Assembly: GCA_038380435.1 (NCBI GenBank)
Contig: JAWZYU010000018.1
Location: 52,725,751-52,789,750 of the forward strand
Length of the DNA: 64,000 bases
From: Ryuthela nishihirai
Lineage: Eukaryota > Arthropoda > Arachnida > Araneae > Heptathelidae
Direction: 5' to 3'
Below, one piece after another: positions 33,087-44,860 of this stretch. The notes beneath the pieces were generated by a model. That model was not told the origin of the DNA, did not search any database, and saw only the letters and a program-made list of their open reading frames with translations. Each line of letters opens with the position of its first letter. Position 1 is the stretch's first letter. Made by a program: the position numbers and the translations under genes.

Positions 33087-34028
33087 ACACGCTATCGTCG
33101 TAGATGAACCAGACTGACTTCTCTGGATAACGCAGCAATAATGAGATACACCAAATATCAGATACAGCTGAAGCCGTCGGAAAGACTAAGTTCATTCTAA
33201 TCTCGTCTTTAGATTTTTTTTTATTGACAATTTGTTTAACTTCAAGTGGCTGTGAAATTTACAATATACAAATCTGGATGTTTGTTGTATGGTATATTTC
33301 AGACTAATACAAAGCATGTTTAAAAAAATTATGATTCGTGTCTCTTTTTCCAAGTGATTTATAAACATTTGCTAAAAGGTAGACGATAGATTAATTTTTT
33401 TACATAATTTTCTCTGAGGAAGTTCGTTGTAGTTTTTATGTGACAACATATTTTTTATTCACCTACTACATCATATAAAGCTTTAAAGGCTGAGAATTAT
33501 GTGAAGAAACTGGTTTATGTGATATTAAATCGTAGCATATTAGTAGATTTAATCTACTAAATTAAAGGCCCACTAAAGTTATACACAAAAATCTATTTTT
33601 TTTAAAACTTGTAGCTCTTGGAGGTACGTAAATACAATTTTCTATCCACTGAATATTTTTCTTGCACTAGTAAAAAAACTTTTACTTTCAATATTTTTCA
33701 CATATATTTCATTGAATATGCTTTCAAGACTTTGAATATCTCAGATATCTTATTAGGTTTAAATTTGTCGTTAAACTTAATTATATCATTGAATCATTCA
33801 TTGAAAAATAAACAAACCTGACTGACCAGTGAATGATCTCTAGTGATACCGAACTAATATATGCTGAAATTAACAGATACTGGACAAAATAATAGAACGT
33901 TTAGTGTCAAACGGAAATCTTATCAAAAATTTTGTAATTTTAGAAATGAGTGGTTAGTAACAAAAAATCGTAGTATGGTCTCAGTCAGGTTTTCCTCCTT
34001 TTTTATTTTCTACAATATTTGTAAAATT
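33087..34028. other. Sequence downstream of let-7
   Basis: 33090-33180 is the stretch shared with 31484-31590 (see the decayed duplicate). The remainder is AT-rich with nothing recognised. Confidence 0.5.
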
Positions 34029-34038
34029 TAAGTTACGC

Positions 34039-34232
34039 TTAGCCGTTCCATGGCCAAGTGGTTAGCACGCTTGGCTACTGATCTAAGGGACCTGGGTTCG
34101 AGCCTGCCGGTAAGGCATGGTTGTGTGTGTTGTTTTTCTGCTGAGGTCTTGTCATCCTCTCAGACCTTCTACTATGGCATATAAACTGAAAGGTTCCTGT
34201 CAGACCTCTGCGGCAAGCAGCTGCTTGAGGGG
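34039..34232 (+). mobile_element. SINE-A, full length, almost tail-less
   Basis: Bounded by TAAGTTA(C/T)GC (34029-34038 and 34233-34242). Complete head (GCCGTTCCATGGCCAAGTGG), B-box and 3' end, but it stops at GAGGGG with no TATT tail. Confidence 0.92.
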
Positions 34233-34242
34233 TAAGTTATGC

Positions 34243-35361
34243 AAGCTGAAATTAAGTATTGTTTTTATAGTCATAAGAATTATCTTACAAAATTAACTGA
34301 AAGACAAAAGACAACTTATATCAACCCGCTTACTGAATTCGACTACCTTATTTTTAAGAATTTATGAAATAGAGAAAGTTTGTTAAAACTGAAAATCTAG
34401 AGGAGAGAGTTCTAGAGGTAGCGTGTTTTGATGTTTATCGTACATTTTAATAAAATCCAAGTAATGTATGCATTTTTGTGAACAAATATGAGAAGAGGGG
34501 TGAATGATGTTAAAAAAAATAGTATTATATCGCCCACATCGAAAAATATATATGAGATCCAAAAACTGACTCGAAAGTGCACATGTTATCAGTAAAATGT
34601 TATTTATTGATAAACAGTTTGAAGTGTAGATTACAAACACTATCAAAGTCAGATTTAAAACAATCAACTTAATCACCTAACCGAATCTCATATCCGTGTA
34701 GACAAAAGGCACATGCTCCCAGAATCCCATTGACATTTTGTACATTTCGTCCACTTTCCTTGTTTTCTGCCGAGAATCATTTCTTCATTTTTATTCTTAA
34801 GGTAATCTTAATTTAATTGTGATGCAGTTATTTTTTTTTTAAGTTTCAGTATCTTTCAGCAACTCATTTTTGTCCTTAACAGACTTGTCAGCGGTCATCA
34901 TTATCTCCATATTCAAAGTTTTAGGTTCTTTTGAGTCATCTGGAAAATAATAAATACCCACTATAAATACGTATTATGTGAAAATATATGCGCATAATGA
35001 CACATAATGGTTAAAACCTGATGTTCAGCTAAGCAAATGGTAGCCCCATATATAAAGGAGTTTTTTCAATGAGAGTGAAATAATTAGAAGTTTGCTTATA
35101 GAAGATTCATTTTAGGACTGAATGCAAATCCCGTTGTTAGTTGAGAAGAGTAGTTCGATATATGTAGACAGCAAGTGTATATAAATAATGAGTACAATCC
35201 TGATATTTAAAGGAAAAGTAAGGTCTTATCCTAATTATGAGATTATGAGACTAAATGCAAATCATGATATTCAGCAAAGGTAAAGTAAAATAATAGTTAG
35301 GCCGAAAGTGCATTACAAAATAAAATCCTGCTATTTGGTGAAGGAAAAAATAAAAAAATAA
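34243..35361. other. AT-rich sequence, nothing recognised
   Basis: Presumed intron. The minus-strand frame at 34383-34676 is hydrophobic but has no family features. Confidence 0.45.
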
Positions 35362-35546
35362 ATTCTCCCCCCACCCCCCGAAGCAGCTGCTTGCCACAAA
35401 GATCTGACAGGAGCCTGTCAGTTTATACGCCATAGTAGAAAGTCGGTGAGGATAGCGGGATCTCAGCACACACTTCCATGCCTTGCCCGGGGCTCGAACC
35501 TAGGTCCCTCAGATCAGTAGCCAAGCATGCTAACCACCGGCCACGG
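35362..35546 (-). mobile_element. SINE-A, near full length
   Basis: The tail end is altered to a C-rich run (CTCCCCCCACCCCCCGAAGCAG). The rest is consensus-like up to CCACCGGCCACGG, with a short deletion in the TCAGCA..CACAC part. Confidence 0.88.
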
Positions 35547-36957
35547 AAAGAAAGGTTAAATATATCCCGTATCCGTTAAATATTTCTCTGCTATATTATT
35601 GCAAAACGTTTTACAGAACATTTTATATAGAATTTAATGCTTAATTTTGCGAAATAAACATGCTGTTCTAATCATCAGAAATCGTCAGAAAAGTGAAAGA
35701 AAATTGATCTTTTCAAATTTCATTTTTTTTTTCATTTTTTCGTTAGCTTACTTTGGATTTTTTATATTCAATTTTGTATCTTGTTAATTATTTATGCGAT
35801 TTACGATCATTTTAAATTTTTGATTTCGTGCAAAATTTCGCTTTAGAGAGTATTTACTTTTACGGTAATACGATGGATGGATTGTTTATGTACCTCTTTC
35901 AGCATTACTCTAGAAGCTACGAGTGTGAACATTTTTGAAAAACATAAATTTTCCTCTTGATATCCTTGGTAGATATATATATATACTCATACTCTAATGA
36001 ACTAATATTGTTCATTATTAAGCATGGAAGTATATATAATTTATTAGAGTATATAATGCCGTATAAAATGACTTTTTCTAACCGTGTAAAAACATATTTA
36101 TAATTACTAGAAAGGAAGAGAAAATTTCAATTTTACGAATTTGTCCAAATTTTAAGCCATTACTGAAATGCATCATTTTACTGAAACGAATATGTGCATG
36201 CACTATTTTTTTTTTCGCCTTCTGTTTCCAGAAGCTGTTTTTCAAAACTGATAAAGAAAGTTAATTTTCTCAGAGTGTATTTTTAACTAAACTGATTTTT
36301 CCACCCATAAATTTCCGAAGTAGGTAGGAGAAGGTACTGGGTAGGAGAAGAATACTGGGTTCTGACTTTGCATTATATAAGAAAACACTTAAAATTAACA
36401 TGCTTCTTTGCATTTTTGAATAAACAAGAAAGAATTTATTGTTTATTGAATTTTTAATGACATACAATAATATTATGTTGATGAACATAATAATTTTTGG
36501 CAGCCAAGCCCTGTTTGGTTTTCATGTACTGAACGCTCAGAATCATTAGAAACATTTCATGAAAAGCAAGATTAGAGACTCGAGGAAAAAAGCTTTTAAT
36601 AGGAATAAGACTAAAGGTAAATTAAAAATCTAAATCAAGTGTATCTTAATTTTGAATTTCAGCAATATCCATTCGGTATTTAAAAAGGAGTTAGCAGTGC
36701 CATTTCATCCCCTTTCTTCGAAAACTTCTAAATGTACAAATATATTTAGTAAACGATTTGATATAACAATTATTACTAATGTTTTGATCAGCTTTCGTAA
36801 TAATTCTCATGACTGAAAACCCTATAACATTCCCATAACACTTTAGATATTGAAAGAATGTTTCTGAACTTCAAGATTTAGGTAGATGTGATGTAATCAT
36901 TAATTATCTTCAGTTTTATTCCTAAAAAACATAAATAATGATTAAATAAATAATGAA
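35547..36957. other. AT-rich sequence with an imperfect hairpin
   Basis: Around 35985-36052, CATACTCTAATGAACTAATA and TTATTAGAGTATA form an imperfect inverted repeat. Otherwise AT-rich with nothing recognised. Confidence 0.4.
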
Positions 36958-37113
36958 TAATTCTCAAGTAGCCACTTAATTGCATGGCAGTCTGACAGGA
37001 GTCTATCAGTAGAATACACAATAGAAAAAATTGTGACGAAGCCAAGAACTTCAGCAAAAAATGACCAAATAACAAAATATTTGACGACAACCAAGCAAGC
37101 TCGGCCACCGGTA
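36958..37113 (-). repeat. Degenerate SINE-A
   Basis: TTCTCAAGTAGCCACTTAATTGCATGGCAGTCTGACAGGAGTCTATCAG, ACTTCAGCAAAAAATGACCA and AACCAAGCAAGCTCGGCCACCGG remain in consensus order. Confidence 0.7.
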
Positions 37114-38739
37114 CATATTCCTCAAGTGATCGAGTTCCCAAGCTTCCATTGACATAACATGGAAAAGCTGAATGATTGGGTTGTTTTTTTATACGTACAG
37201 AATATCCACCCTTTTTGTGGAAATCAAATGAGGCCACTGTGCACTTTAGAAGTAACTTTCATGAACGCAAAGGATTGCTTTGTTAGAATTTTTCTTTTTG
37301 AGTTCATTAAAGTAACAATATTACATTTCTACATTATTTCTTTTTCTCATTATTTTTCTCGCCACGCGTTACTGTTAACAAGAAATAGTCTTAACAAAAC
37401 CAAGAGAACGAAATACAGAAATCCATTCCAAAAGTACGAAATGAACGTCATGAATAGCCCAAGTGTCGACCTAAGAAAACGGTCTCTCAAGACTCTATGA
37501 AAGAGTGAGCATGAAGCTCCATTAGAGAGCAACAATAAAGATAAGATAGCTCAACTTAATACGAGAATGCAACTGGAAATGTTCCGGACTCAGCAATATT
37601 TCCCATTACTATAATTGTCTGACGATTGTAGACTTCCTAATAATGCGCTGCCACTGAGATTTTCAATTTCTTTCTTTTTCATTTGTGATTGCTTCTTAAA
37701 TCCAATATAAAATTCTTATTCTGCCCTTATAGAACTGATTTTTCAAGAGCAAAATATCCAAAATTGTAATTCTAAAATTGAATTTAGGCAAGAAAATAAT
37801 AGTAATAGAAATTAAAACAAATCGTTTACATTTCTGAAAATAAAAAGTTTGACAAGATTACAAATATTTCAATATACATAAATAATCACAGATATAGCTA
37901 AATTTTAAAAGGAATATAACTGACTATCAATAATACAGCTGAGATTTAAACATGATATTTTGGAATTTACACCTTTATTCAACTACTAGGTAGCATAGAT
38001 GAAAAACAAAATAAAATTATATGCATAACAGAAAGTTACATGCCAAATGTTTGCATATTGTCTAATATATTTCCTATTGAAATTCTGCATGTTTTTATGA
38101 ACTTTTTTAGTATTTTGTTTGAGGAGAATGAACAGAGGCTGGACGATTAATGCTATGGAGGTTTTAAGTGTGAACCTATATCAATTTGAGAGGAGTTAAT
38201 TATAATGATATGTCAAATTGAAACAGTTCGTAATTGCGATCATGAAAGAGATGAACATTATTCTTTTAGTTAATTTTCATGTAAACTTTTTCTGTTCACT
38301 GTGTAAATATTTCTTAACTTTACACAAGAAAGAAATATATGTATTTATGTAGGCGTAAAGTGTGATAATTTTTTGTTCATGTGAGTTGTAGTTTTCATAG
38401 CAGTAAAAAAGAGTTTGTTGTGTGTCTTAGTTGATCTCGACAGTGTGATGTTTGAGATGAAGGATTTTTTTTTGAGTAAAAACTATGAAGTAATTGGTTG
38501 CTTGCGAATAGACACACTGAAGAGATAAGAGAGGCCTCGAAAACGGAGTCTGTACCATTTTTCAATTGCTGTTATGTTCATAATACAGGAAAATATTATG
38601 ATCCTCGTTTGTTAAAAGCGCACTAATTGTGCAGTTTAAAGTTACCTATGATTGTTTTGATTATGAAATATACATCCATACACAATCCTAGCAGCCATAA
38701 CTTAGGTCTAACTAGATTGTGTAATTTGAATAAAAATTA
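37114..38739. other. AT-rich sequence, nothing recognised
   Basis: Presumed intron between let-7 and mir-125. The overlapping frames at 37159-37500 show no family features. Confidence 0.45.
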
Positions 38740-38934
38740 ATAAATACCCCCTCAAGCAGCTGCTTGCCACAGAGGTCTGACAGGAGCCTGTCAGTTTATA
38801 TGCCACAGTAGGAGATCTGAGAGGATGGCAGGACCTCAGCAGAAAAACGACACATACATCCATGCCTTACCCGGGGCTCGAACCCAGGTCCCTTAGATTT
38901 GCAGCCAAGCGCGCTAACCACTCGGCCACGGGAC
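38740..38934 (-). mobile_element. SINE-A, nearly full length
   Basis: Runs from the TAAATACCCC tail junction to CGGCCACGGGAC, close to consensus, so recent. One head change (TTAGATTTGCAGCC). Confidence 0.93.
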
Positions 38935-40611
38935 TCCTCCAAATATGACGATCTTTAGCAACGGTTTGAACATTTCTACCCAATTCAGTCAAAATCCTAT
39001 TTGATTTTGTAACCCTCTCCCCACATTTAATTCTGCGTTCCATGTGTTTCCTCTGTTTCGAACTCAAGTACAAGTGTAACTTCCTCACACTGTTAGGTTC
39101 TAGTCACTAAAATTCAAATTATTATCATGATTCTATTTTGTAATCTGTCTTTCTACATTCTGTCACCATGACCAGACAAACTCAATCTTCCTCTATGTTA
39201 GATGATACAAAAGGTGGATGGCGCCTTCGCTTATCCTTTTCATTGTTTTACTTAGTCAATCAATGGATAAGATTATGTAAAGAAGATCTAGAATCATAAG
39301 CATAACACCTCCTATTGTTTTTTTTTACAAAAAGTCCAAATTCGATACCATCGCAGAGCGCAAAATTATTATGTAGCCTAAGTTAGACATGGACATGCTG
39401 AAGCAATCAGAGGGGGACGGAGATTCAAACGGAGATTCTATACCAAACTCATTTGCTGTTATGTTCATAATACAGGAATATATTATGATATCCGTTAAAC
39501 GCGCACTAATTCTACAAACTTTTCGGGTGTACATTTTTTCTTCATGAATTCTAGAAGTTTCTTCAGTTATTCTGTTTATTGTTTAGCTCATAGCAAACAC
39601 TGACAAGATTCCCGTTGCATGATTCTCAGGAAAAATTGTACTGAAAAACGTTTAGAGTTCGAACCATTCTAAAGAATTGAAGCATCCATCAACTGATGAT
39701 TTTTCATCACCTTGTTTTTCTGTATGTTTACCACTAAGGCCTGTGCTATTATTAGCTTATTTCAGATCTCTAGACCATCTAGACTATCTTCTAACCATCA
39801 GCAAAGAAAAAACCGACAAAATACAGCCTTCTATAACTCCAGTTATTATGATGAGCTACTCGTTTTCGAAACACTCACATGATTCAGCATCATTATAGAA
39901 AGTCATTATTATCGTACTTAATTTCAGGTATTCGTTAGAATCTCAGAATCGATCACAAATAATGTACATCAATAGAGTGAAAAATCGATGTTTTAAAATA
40001 TGCAATGCTGCTAATTTCAGATTTTAAAACTTTCTGAAGAATTTTTCTGAGTGAAAAAAAATTCTGTATTTCTAAAAAATTCACTTCCTACAATTTTTGA
40101 ATTCTCTCTGTTATCGCGAAATATCCCATCAATCAAAAATTAAATTTATTTAGCAGAACCATACAAAACGTTTTGCCAGGAATTAAAATTGTTACAAGTT
40201 ATTGTAATAATTATTACAAGAATTGATATTCCCGGTTTTGAGAATGGGGCTGATTTCACATCTAGTTAAATCCTTTGAAACAACAGTTTATCAGAAAGTA
40301 TTCAATGATTCAGTGAGTTATGTGACAACAAAATCATCCGAGCTCCAACGTTTCAGCAACAATTTCATCTACCCCTGGTGACAAGAGCAGATTTGATTTT
40401 GAGATCGCTAAAGTGATTCCAGATTGTGATATACGGCGAACATTTAAAGACCAGTAGTACATTTATCTTAATTACCAGAACTAACTACATTATTCTGACA
40501 GTGTTTGAAATGTTCACCCGACCTTGCCATTACAGAATTCGAAAGCCTTTTTTCTTTATCCTTACTCTCTACCCACCATTTTTTTTTTCACAAAAAATAT
40601 TTACCATATGG
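38935..40611. other. AT-rich sequence, nothing recognised
   Basis: A related pair of short stretches, CATAATACAGGAAAATATTATGAT (38579) and CATAATACAGGAATATATTATGAT (39466), is each followed by a CCTCG/CCG..TTAAA.GCGCACTAATT-like block. This points to a duplicated segment or unknown repeat about 890 bp apart. No gene recognised. Confidence 0.4.
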
Positions 40612-40623
40612 TAAAAAATAAAA

Positions 40624-40840
40624 GCCGTCCCATGGCCGAGTGGTTAGCACGCTTGGCTACTGATCTAAGGGACCTGGGTTCGAGTCCCGGATTAGGCATG
40701 GATGTGTGTGTCGTTTTTCTGCTGAGGTCCTGCCATCCTCACAGATCTTCTACTGTGGCATATAAACTGACAGGCTCCTGTCAGACCTCTGTGGCAAGCA
40801 GCTGCTTGAGGGGGTATTTATTTTTTTTATTTTTATTTTA
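40624..40840 (+). mobile_element. SINE-A, full length
   Basis: Exact ends are set by the 12-bp target duplication TAAAAAATAAAA (40612-40623 and 40841-40852). Head GCCGTCCCATGGCCGAGTGG, B-box GGTTCGAGTCCC, body, both 3' inverted repeats, and a long T-rich tail. Confidence 0.95.
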
Positions 40841-41689
40841 TAAAAAATAAAAAAAATATTGTAAACATCTCTATTATTGCGTTGTCAGGACACTCGCTTT
40901 TTCATAAACCAGATATCCAACTAGAGTTTATTATTTATTTTCAATTGATCCTTTTACACATCTATCAGGTTCTCTGTAATGCTGTCTGTTAAACCTATAT
41001 GAGGTCTATCTATCAAAATTAAGTTGTATACCTTGTCACTTGTCTCCTAATTTGATTTTTACCTGAAACATCGCTGCTAATCTCAAGTGTAGCTTTCCTA
41101 AAATGATCCCCTTTTCTCACATCGTCAGTTGGCAGTAAATTACTATTAAAAGTTGTAATCAAATCATTTGTCATAACAACTAAATAATCTATCTTGGCGA
41201 AATTAGCTATTTCCCGTTCTTCCAAAGTCATTGTTAATACCATTTGTTAACCGTAATTGTTTTTTTTTTTCCTTTCATATTTAAATTTCAGATTCTTTTA
41301 GAGTAAAATTTGAATTCAATTAAAACTAGTAATCAAAAGTTTCAGGTTGTTATGGATAGTTTAAAAAAAATTTATTTTGACATTTATTCGCCATTGAGTT
41401 AATATTTTGACGTTATGGAAGCTGTAAACAAATAGGAAAGATCATATCTTTAATGACATTTTGCGAATAAGGATAAAATCGTTAAAGTCTTCGTCATCGA
41501 TCTCTGGGCGTAACATTAATCGGTTTCCTCTGCTTGATGATTTCGAAAGAGATGTTTAACTACTAATATTGCTTACGAAAAACAATAACGAATGATGAGA
41601 CCAATTTCAATGATAATAAGAAATTAAATCGGAACCTACAATTATTGACGTGCGATGGAGAAATGCATCACTTCACCTCAAAACACCAA

Positions 41690-41760
41690 ATGAGTTATAA
41701 GCAAGGTCATCAGGAGGTCGTGGGTTCAGATCCTACCCTACTCAGGACAATTTTTTCCTC
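41690..41760 (+). repeat. tRNA-like remnant, related to 54250
   Basis: AGGAGGTCGTGGGTTCAGATCCTACCCTACTCAGGACAATTTTTTCCT parallels AGGAGATCGTTGGTTTGGATCCCACCAGGATCAAGGCACTTTTTCCT at 54248. The GGGTTCAGATCC resembles a B-box. Possibly a third tRNA-derived repeat family. Confidence 0.45.
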
Positions 41761-41897
41761 TATAGCAATCTTTATCCTGTTGCTTAAAAAACGTAATAGT
41801 GATTAATCAAAGGAGAGATTTGAATTCGTTTTGCTAAAAGCAAGCTATATATGTATATTTAATTCTTATTGTTTCGAAATTTCTAAACATATATAGG

Positions 41898-42005
41898 TAC
41901 AGTCGCTCAAATAAATATCTGAACACTATGGTTGATTACAGAAATCATATTTTTCTGAATTCTGTAATCAACCATAGTGTTCGGATACTTTTTTGAGCGA
42001 CTGTA
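41898..42005. mobile_element. Palindromic Tc1/mariner-type MITE
   Basis: The whole 108 bp is a near-perfect palindrome with arms TACAGTCGCTCAAA.AA..., meeting at TTTTTCTGAATT. It begins and ends in TA, the Tc1/mariner target, with CAGT-type termini. Non-coding. Confidence 0.85.
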
Positions 42006-42867
42006 CTTCGGTAGTAAAGTATCACAGATGTCTTGTAGACATACTTTCGATTACTAATTGCAGTTGTTACTAACTGTCTTCATATTGCATGTGATGCTAC
42101 TGATATAAAAGCATCCTAAAAATCAGTGCTGGAATTAGGGTGGAGCGAACAGAGCCCATGCCTCTGATAGAAAATTCTAAGAGAAGCATCAGTGTGCTTT
42201 AGAATTTATATTTTCAAGTTTAAAACATTTTATGTGATACTTTATTAGTTAATATTTATTGATTTTCTATTTATTACAGTTATATGCTTAAGAATCTGTA
42301 TTTAATATATTAAAATAATATTTTCATTCTATACGAATTTGAAAATAAATGTACTATTTTTATTTTCAAATTTTTGTTTGTCATTTGTTTTTTACAAGCT
42401 GATGTTTGTGGGTTCTTTTTCGTTTTTATTTCATTATATAGGTAATTTTTTATTGTGTATAATATGTATTTTGAGGTTTCGTTATTTTTGTAGTAAACGT
42501 ACTTACCGTTGTACAATTTTATTATTATTTAAATCTCTAACGATTGATGAGGTGGAATATTTCAGAATTTTGCCCGGGCAAAAGAATACTTAGTTCCGAC
42601 ACGGAGCAATATAACACATATTTGTAAAATAAGCTGCATGTTATGTTCAGTTATCTTTCTCAGTTTGAATGGAGCAGAGTTTTGAAGGACAGAAACATAT
42701 CGCACACGATCGAGAAATCTAAACCACTTATCTCAAATATTACGTATTGAACTATTTTTAATTGTCTTTCTGTTCTTTGAAACTTTTCAGACAAGAACTG
42801 TGATTTAATTTAAACAGCTTTCTTTAGTTTAGCAACATTTAAGATTGCATTGTTTAACTGTTCGAAT
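42006..42867. other. AT-rich sequence, nothing recognised
   Basis: At 42123, CAGTGCTGGAATTAGGGTGG resembles the end of a CAGTGGCGTAAC-type hAT element, but no matching second end was found nearby. Confidence 0.35.
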
Positions 42868-42925
42868 TTCTAGCATGTTTTGCTGCAGAGCAAAAGGATC
42901 CGAGTACGAATCGGGAAAAAAAGAG
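42868..42925 (+). repeat. SINE-A head remnant
   Basis: TCTAGCATGTTTTGCTGCAGAGCAAAAGGATCCGAGTACGAATCGGG matches the head pattern TTAGCACGCTTGGCTACTGATCTAAGGGACCTGGGTTCGAGCCCCGG. Confidence 0.55.
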
Positions 42926-43227
42926 TGGATATTATTGTTTATCTTCCCTCTTATATTGTATACCTCAATATTGAATGCTTCTCAGGAGCAATATCAAATA
43001 TCTAATTTCCCCGTGGGAAATTGTCCAGTTTCTTCTGGAACAATACAGCACTGATTTCCCAGTATAAATATGATTTGAGCACCCCTCTTAAAGTGGAGTC
43101 CCATATATTCATACTAGAGGAATAATTCATATCTATGACCGAACATTTTTCGGCATCAGTTGAAAGTTTTACGTCTTCGAGTACTTCACGGAGATAAATG
43201 TGCTGTAAGAAACTTCCGCCTTTCCGC

Positions 43228-43236
43228 TATAAAAAG
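43228..43236 (+). promoter_or_regulatory. TATA-box-like motif
   Basis: TATAAAAAG in a non-repetitive, CpG-containing stretch (43130-43400), with CTTCCGCC just upstream. It lies between let-7 and mir-125 on the sense strand. Could be a local promoter or chance in AT-rich DNA. Confidence 0.25.
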
Positions 43237-43514
43237 CCAAAGTGCTTTCGATGAACGGCAGCTTCTGAAATTCAAGCGTTGCTCTCCTTTTTAAAGTAGA
43301 CAGTGTTGAAAAGCAAAGCAAAATCGCATCACGTGGAACGTTGGGGTTCGACCCTTTCCGACCTCAAGTTACGAGCTTGTCGTGCTCCTCATTTGGGCCG
43401 TCTAAAATGTTAGACAAAATCCTTTTCTGATATTTAATACTGGAGAGTTTCTTGAAGTGGCTCTTCAGACTTTTATAAGATCTCCAAATACGATATCATT
43501 TTAGTGTGTAAAAG

Positions 43515-43818
43515 CAGTGGCATAACGATGGGGTGGCATAGGTGGGAAAATGCCACGAGACCTACAGAAAATCAAGCACATTCCATACCAAAATCAAAAA
43601 GATAGAAATTATCACTATTATTTAAAAACATTGATTTTGTATGTATATTTTGACAAATTATTATACTTTTTCTATAGCAATTTGTTTCTTTTCAACGAAA
43701 AATATGTGTATTTAATTAGATAAAAATAGGTTTAAATCCTTGTATTAACCAAAAATGTAGGAAAGTAAGGAGTCCTTTAGTTTTGCTATGGGCTCTTCAG
43801 CTCCTAGTTACCCCACTG
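43515..43818. mobile_element. Probable hAT-type MITE, CAGTGGCATAAC ends
   Basis: Left end CAGTGGCATAACGATGGGGTGG and right end (reverse complement) CAGTGGGGTAACTAGGAGCT are diverged inverted repeats. Flanks TGTAAAAG and TACGAAAG match at 5 of 8 positions, compatible with an old 8-bp duplication. No coding capacity. Confidence 0.6.
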
Positions 43819-44379
43819 TACGAAAGTGGAACTTAGTTTACCACGCTTGTCGTTTTAACCTTTCTTTAACAATTTCAGACTTGTTTACAAAATATTGATT
43901 TATTAAAGTTCATTATTTTCGTCACGATAGGCAAGATTTGTTGTTCTGTGATACTATACTTTTGAAATCATGCTGCAATATTTGATAACCATATGTTATT
44001 TTAATTCTTGCTTTTAATTTATTAGGATTTGCTTTTCATTAGATGGATTTTATCATAAAAATATATTTTACCAAACTGATACTTATCAAATACTAATAAA
44101 AATATTGCGATTTCTGCAATAGTCACTAATACATTTTACCGAATCCATCACTAAAAAAATTGCTTCCCAAGTTTTATTTAGGTCAAGTCTCTCTATAAAA
44201 ATTTTTCAAACCAGGATCCCACGTAACTTAAATTTAACGGAGGAAAAATTTCGTCGGATATCTTTACCTTCGATGTCCTATCTCAAGTATAGTGTTGCAA
44301 ATCTTATGTTGTTGCGTTTTTTCTGAGTGAAGTTTTTGCTTGTTTCTCGTCACTGCCCTCATGCTTTAGCGTAGAAACT

Positions 44380-44860
44380 TCTTTCCCATCCCTGTGACGC
44401 GCTTGTAACCCTCTAATTCCTGCGGCTTGGCCTACTTCTGTGGATGCAGGAACAGGAGGTCCAGGATTAAACGTTTGAAATACGACCCCCCAGGATTACG
44501 CTACACAAGTTAGATATTAATCACAGGCCATAGTATGTAGCGCTATGAGACACTCTCTCGACCCAGCCCCTCGAGCTCTGCGGAGGTCGGAAGCAACGTT
44601 TACCGCTTCCTTGCCACTCGCACTTCCGCTAGCAGCAGAACAATAAGAAAGTGAGACTGCATGCTCCTGGGGTGCCCCGTTCCAGATTAGGGTCGTGGGA
44701 GAATGCAATGGGAGGGAAAGGAACAAAGGGTGCTAGCCCTCCCCCCTCTGCTCCTGAGCAGCTGGTGTGGATGGGTTAGCTGTGATGTTGGATGTGATGC
44801 GCGGGGTTTCGTAGTGAGAAGAAGAGAGCAGGAGGTCGATACCCGATAGTGTGAAGCTAA
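44380..44860. promoter_or_regulatory. Second CpG-rich island, candidate promoter or enhancer
   Basis: A non-repeat stretch that is GC-rich and dense in CpG (GACGCGC, CTCGACCC, CCTCGAGC, GCGCGGGG), with ETS-like ACTTCCGC and a SOX-like ACAATA. It lies 7 kb upstream of mir-125. The 69-residue minus-strand frame (44517-44726) has a low-complexity, alanine/serine-rich middle and no recognised family. I infer a regulatory region or first exon; strand unknown. Confidence 0.4.

Noticed and set aside
34383..34676. 97-residue hydrophobic minus-strand protein
   Set aside because: Its hydrophobic bias is expected from T-rich codons in AT-rich DNA; no family resemblance.
37159..37500. 113-residue + strand protein
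   Set aside because: No motif or protein-like pattern; overlaps antisense frames in AT-rich DNA.
40630..40700. tRNA gene (GGCCGAGTGGTTAGC ... GGTTCGAGTCCC)
   Set aside because: The same head is followed every time by the SINE-A body and target duplications. The acceptor stem and anticodon arm do not fold as a proper tRNA.
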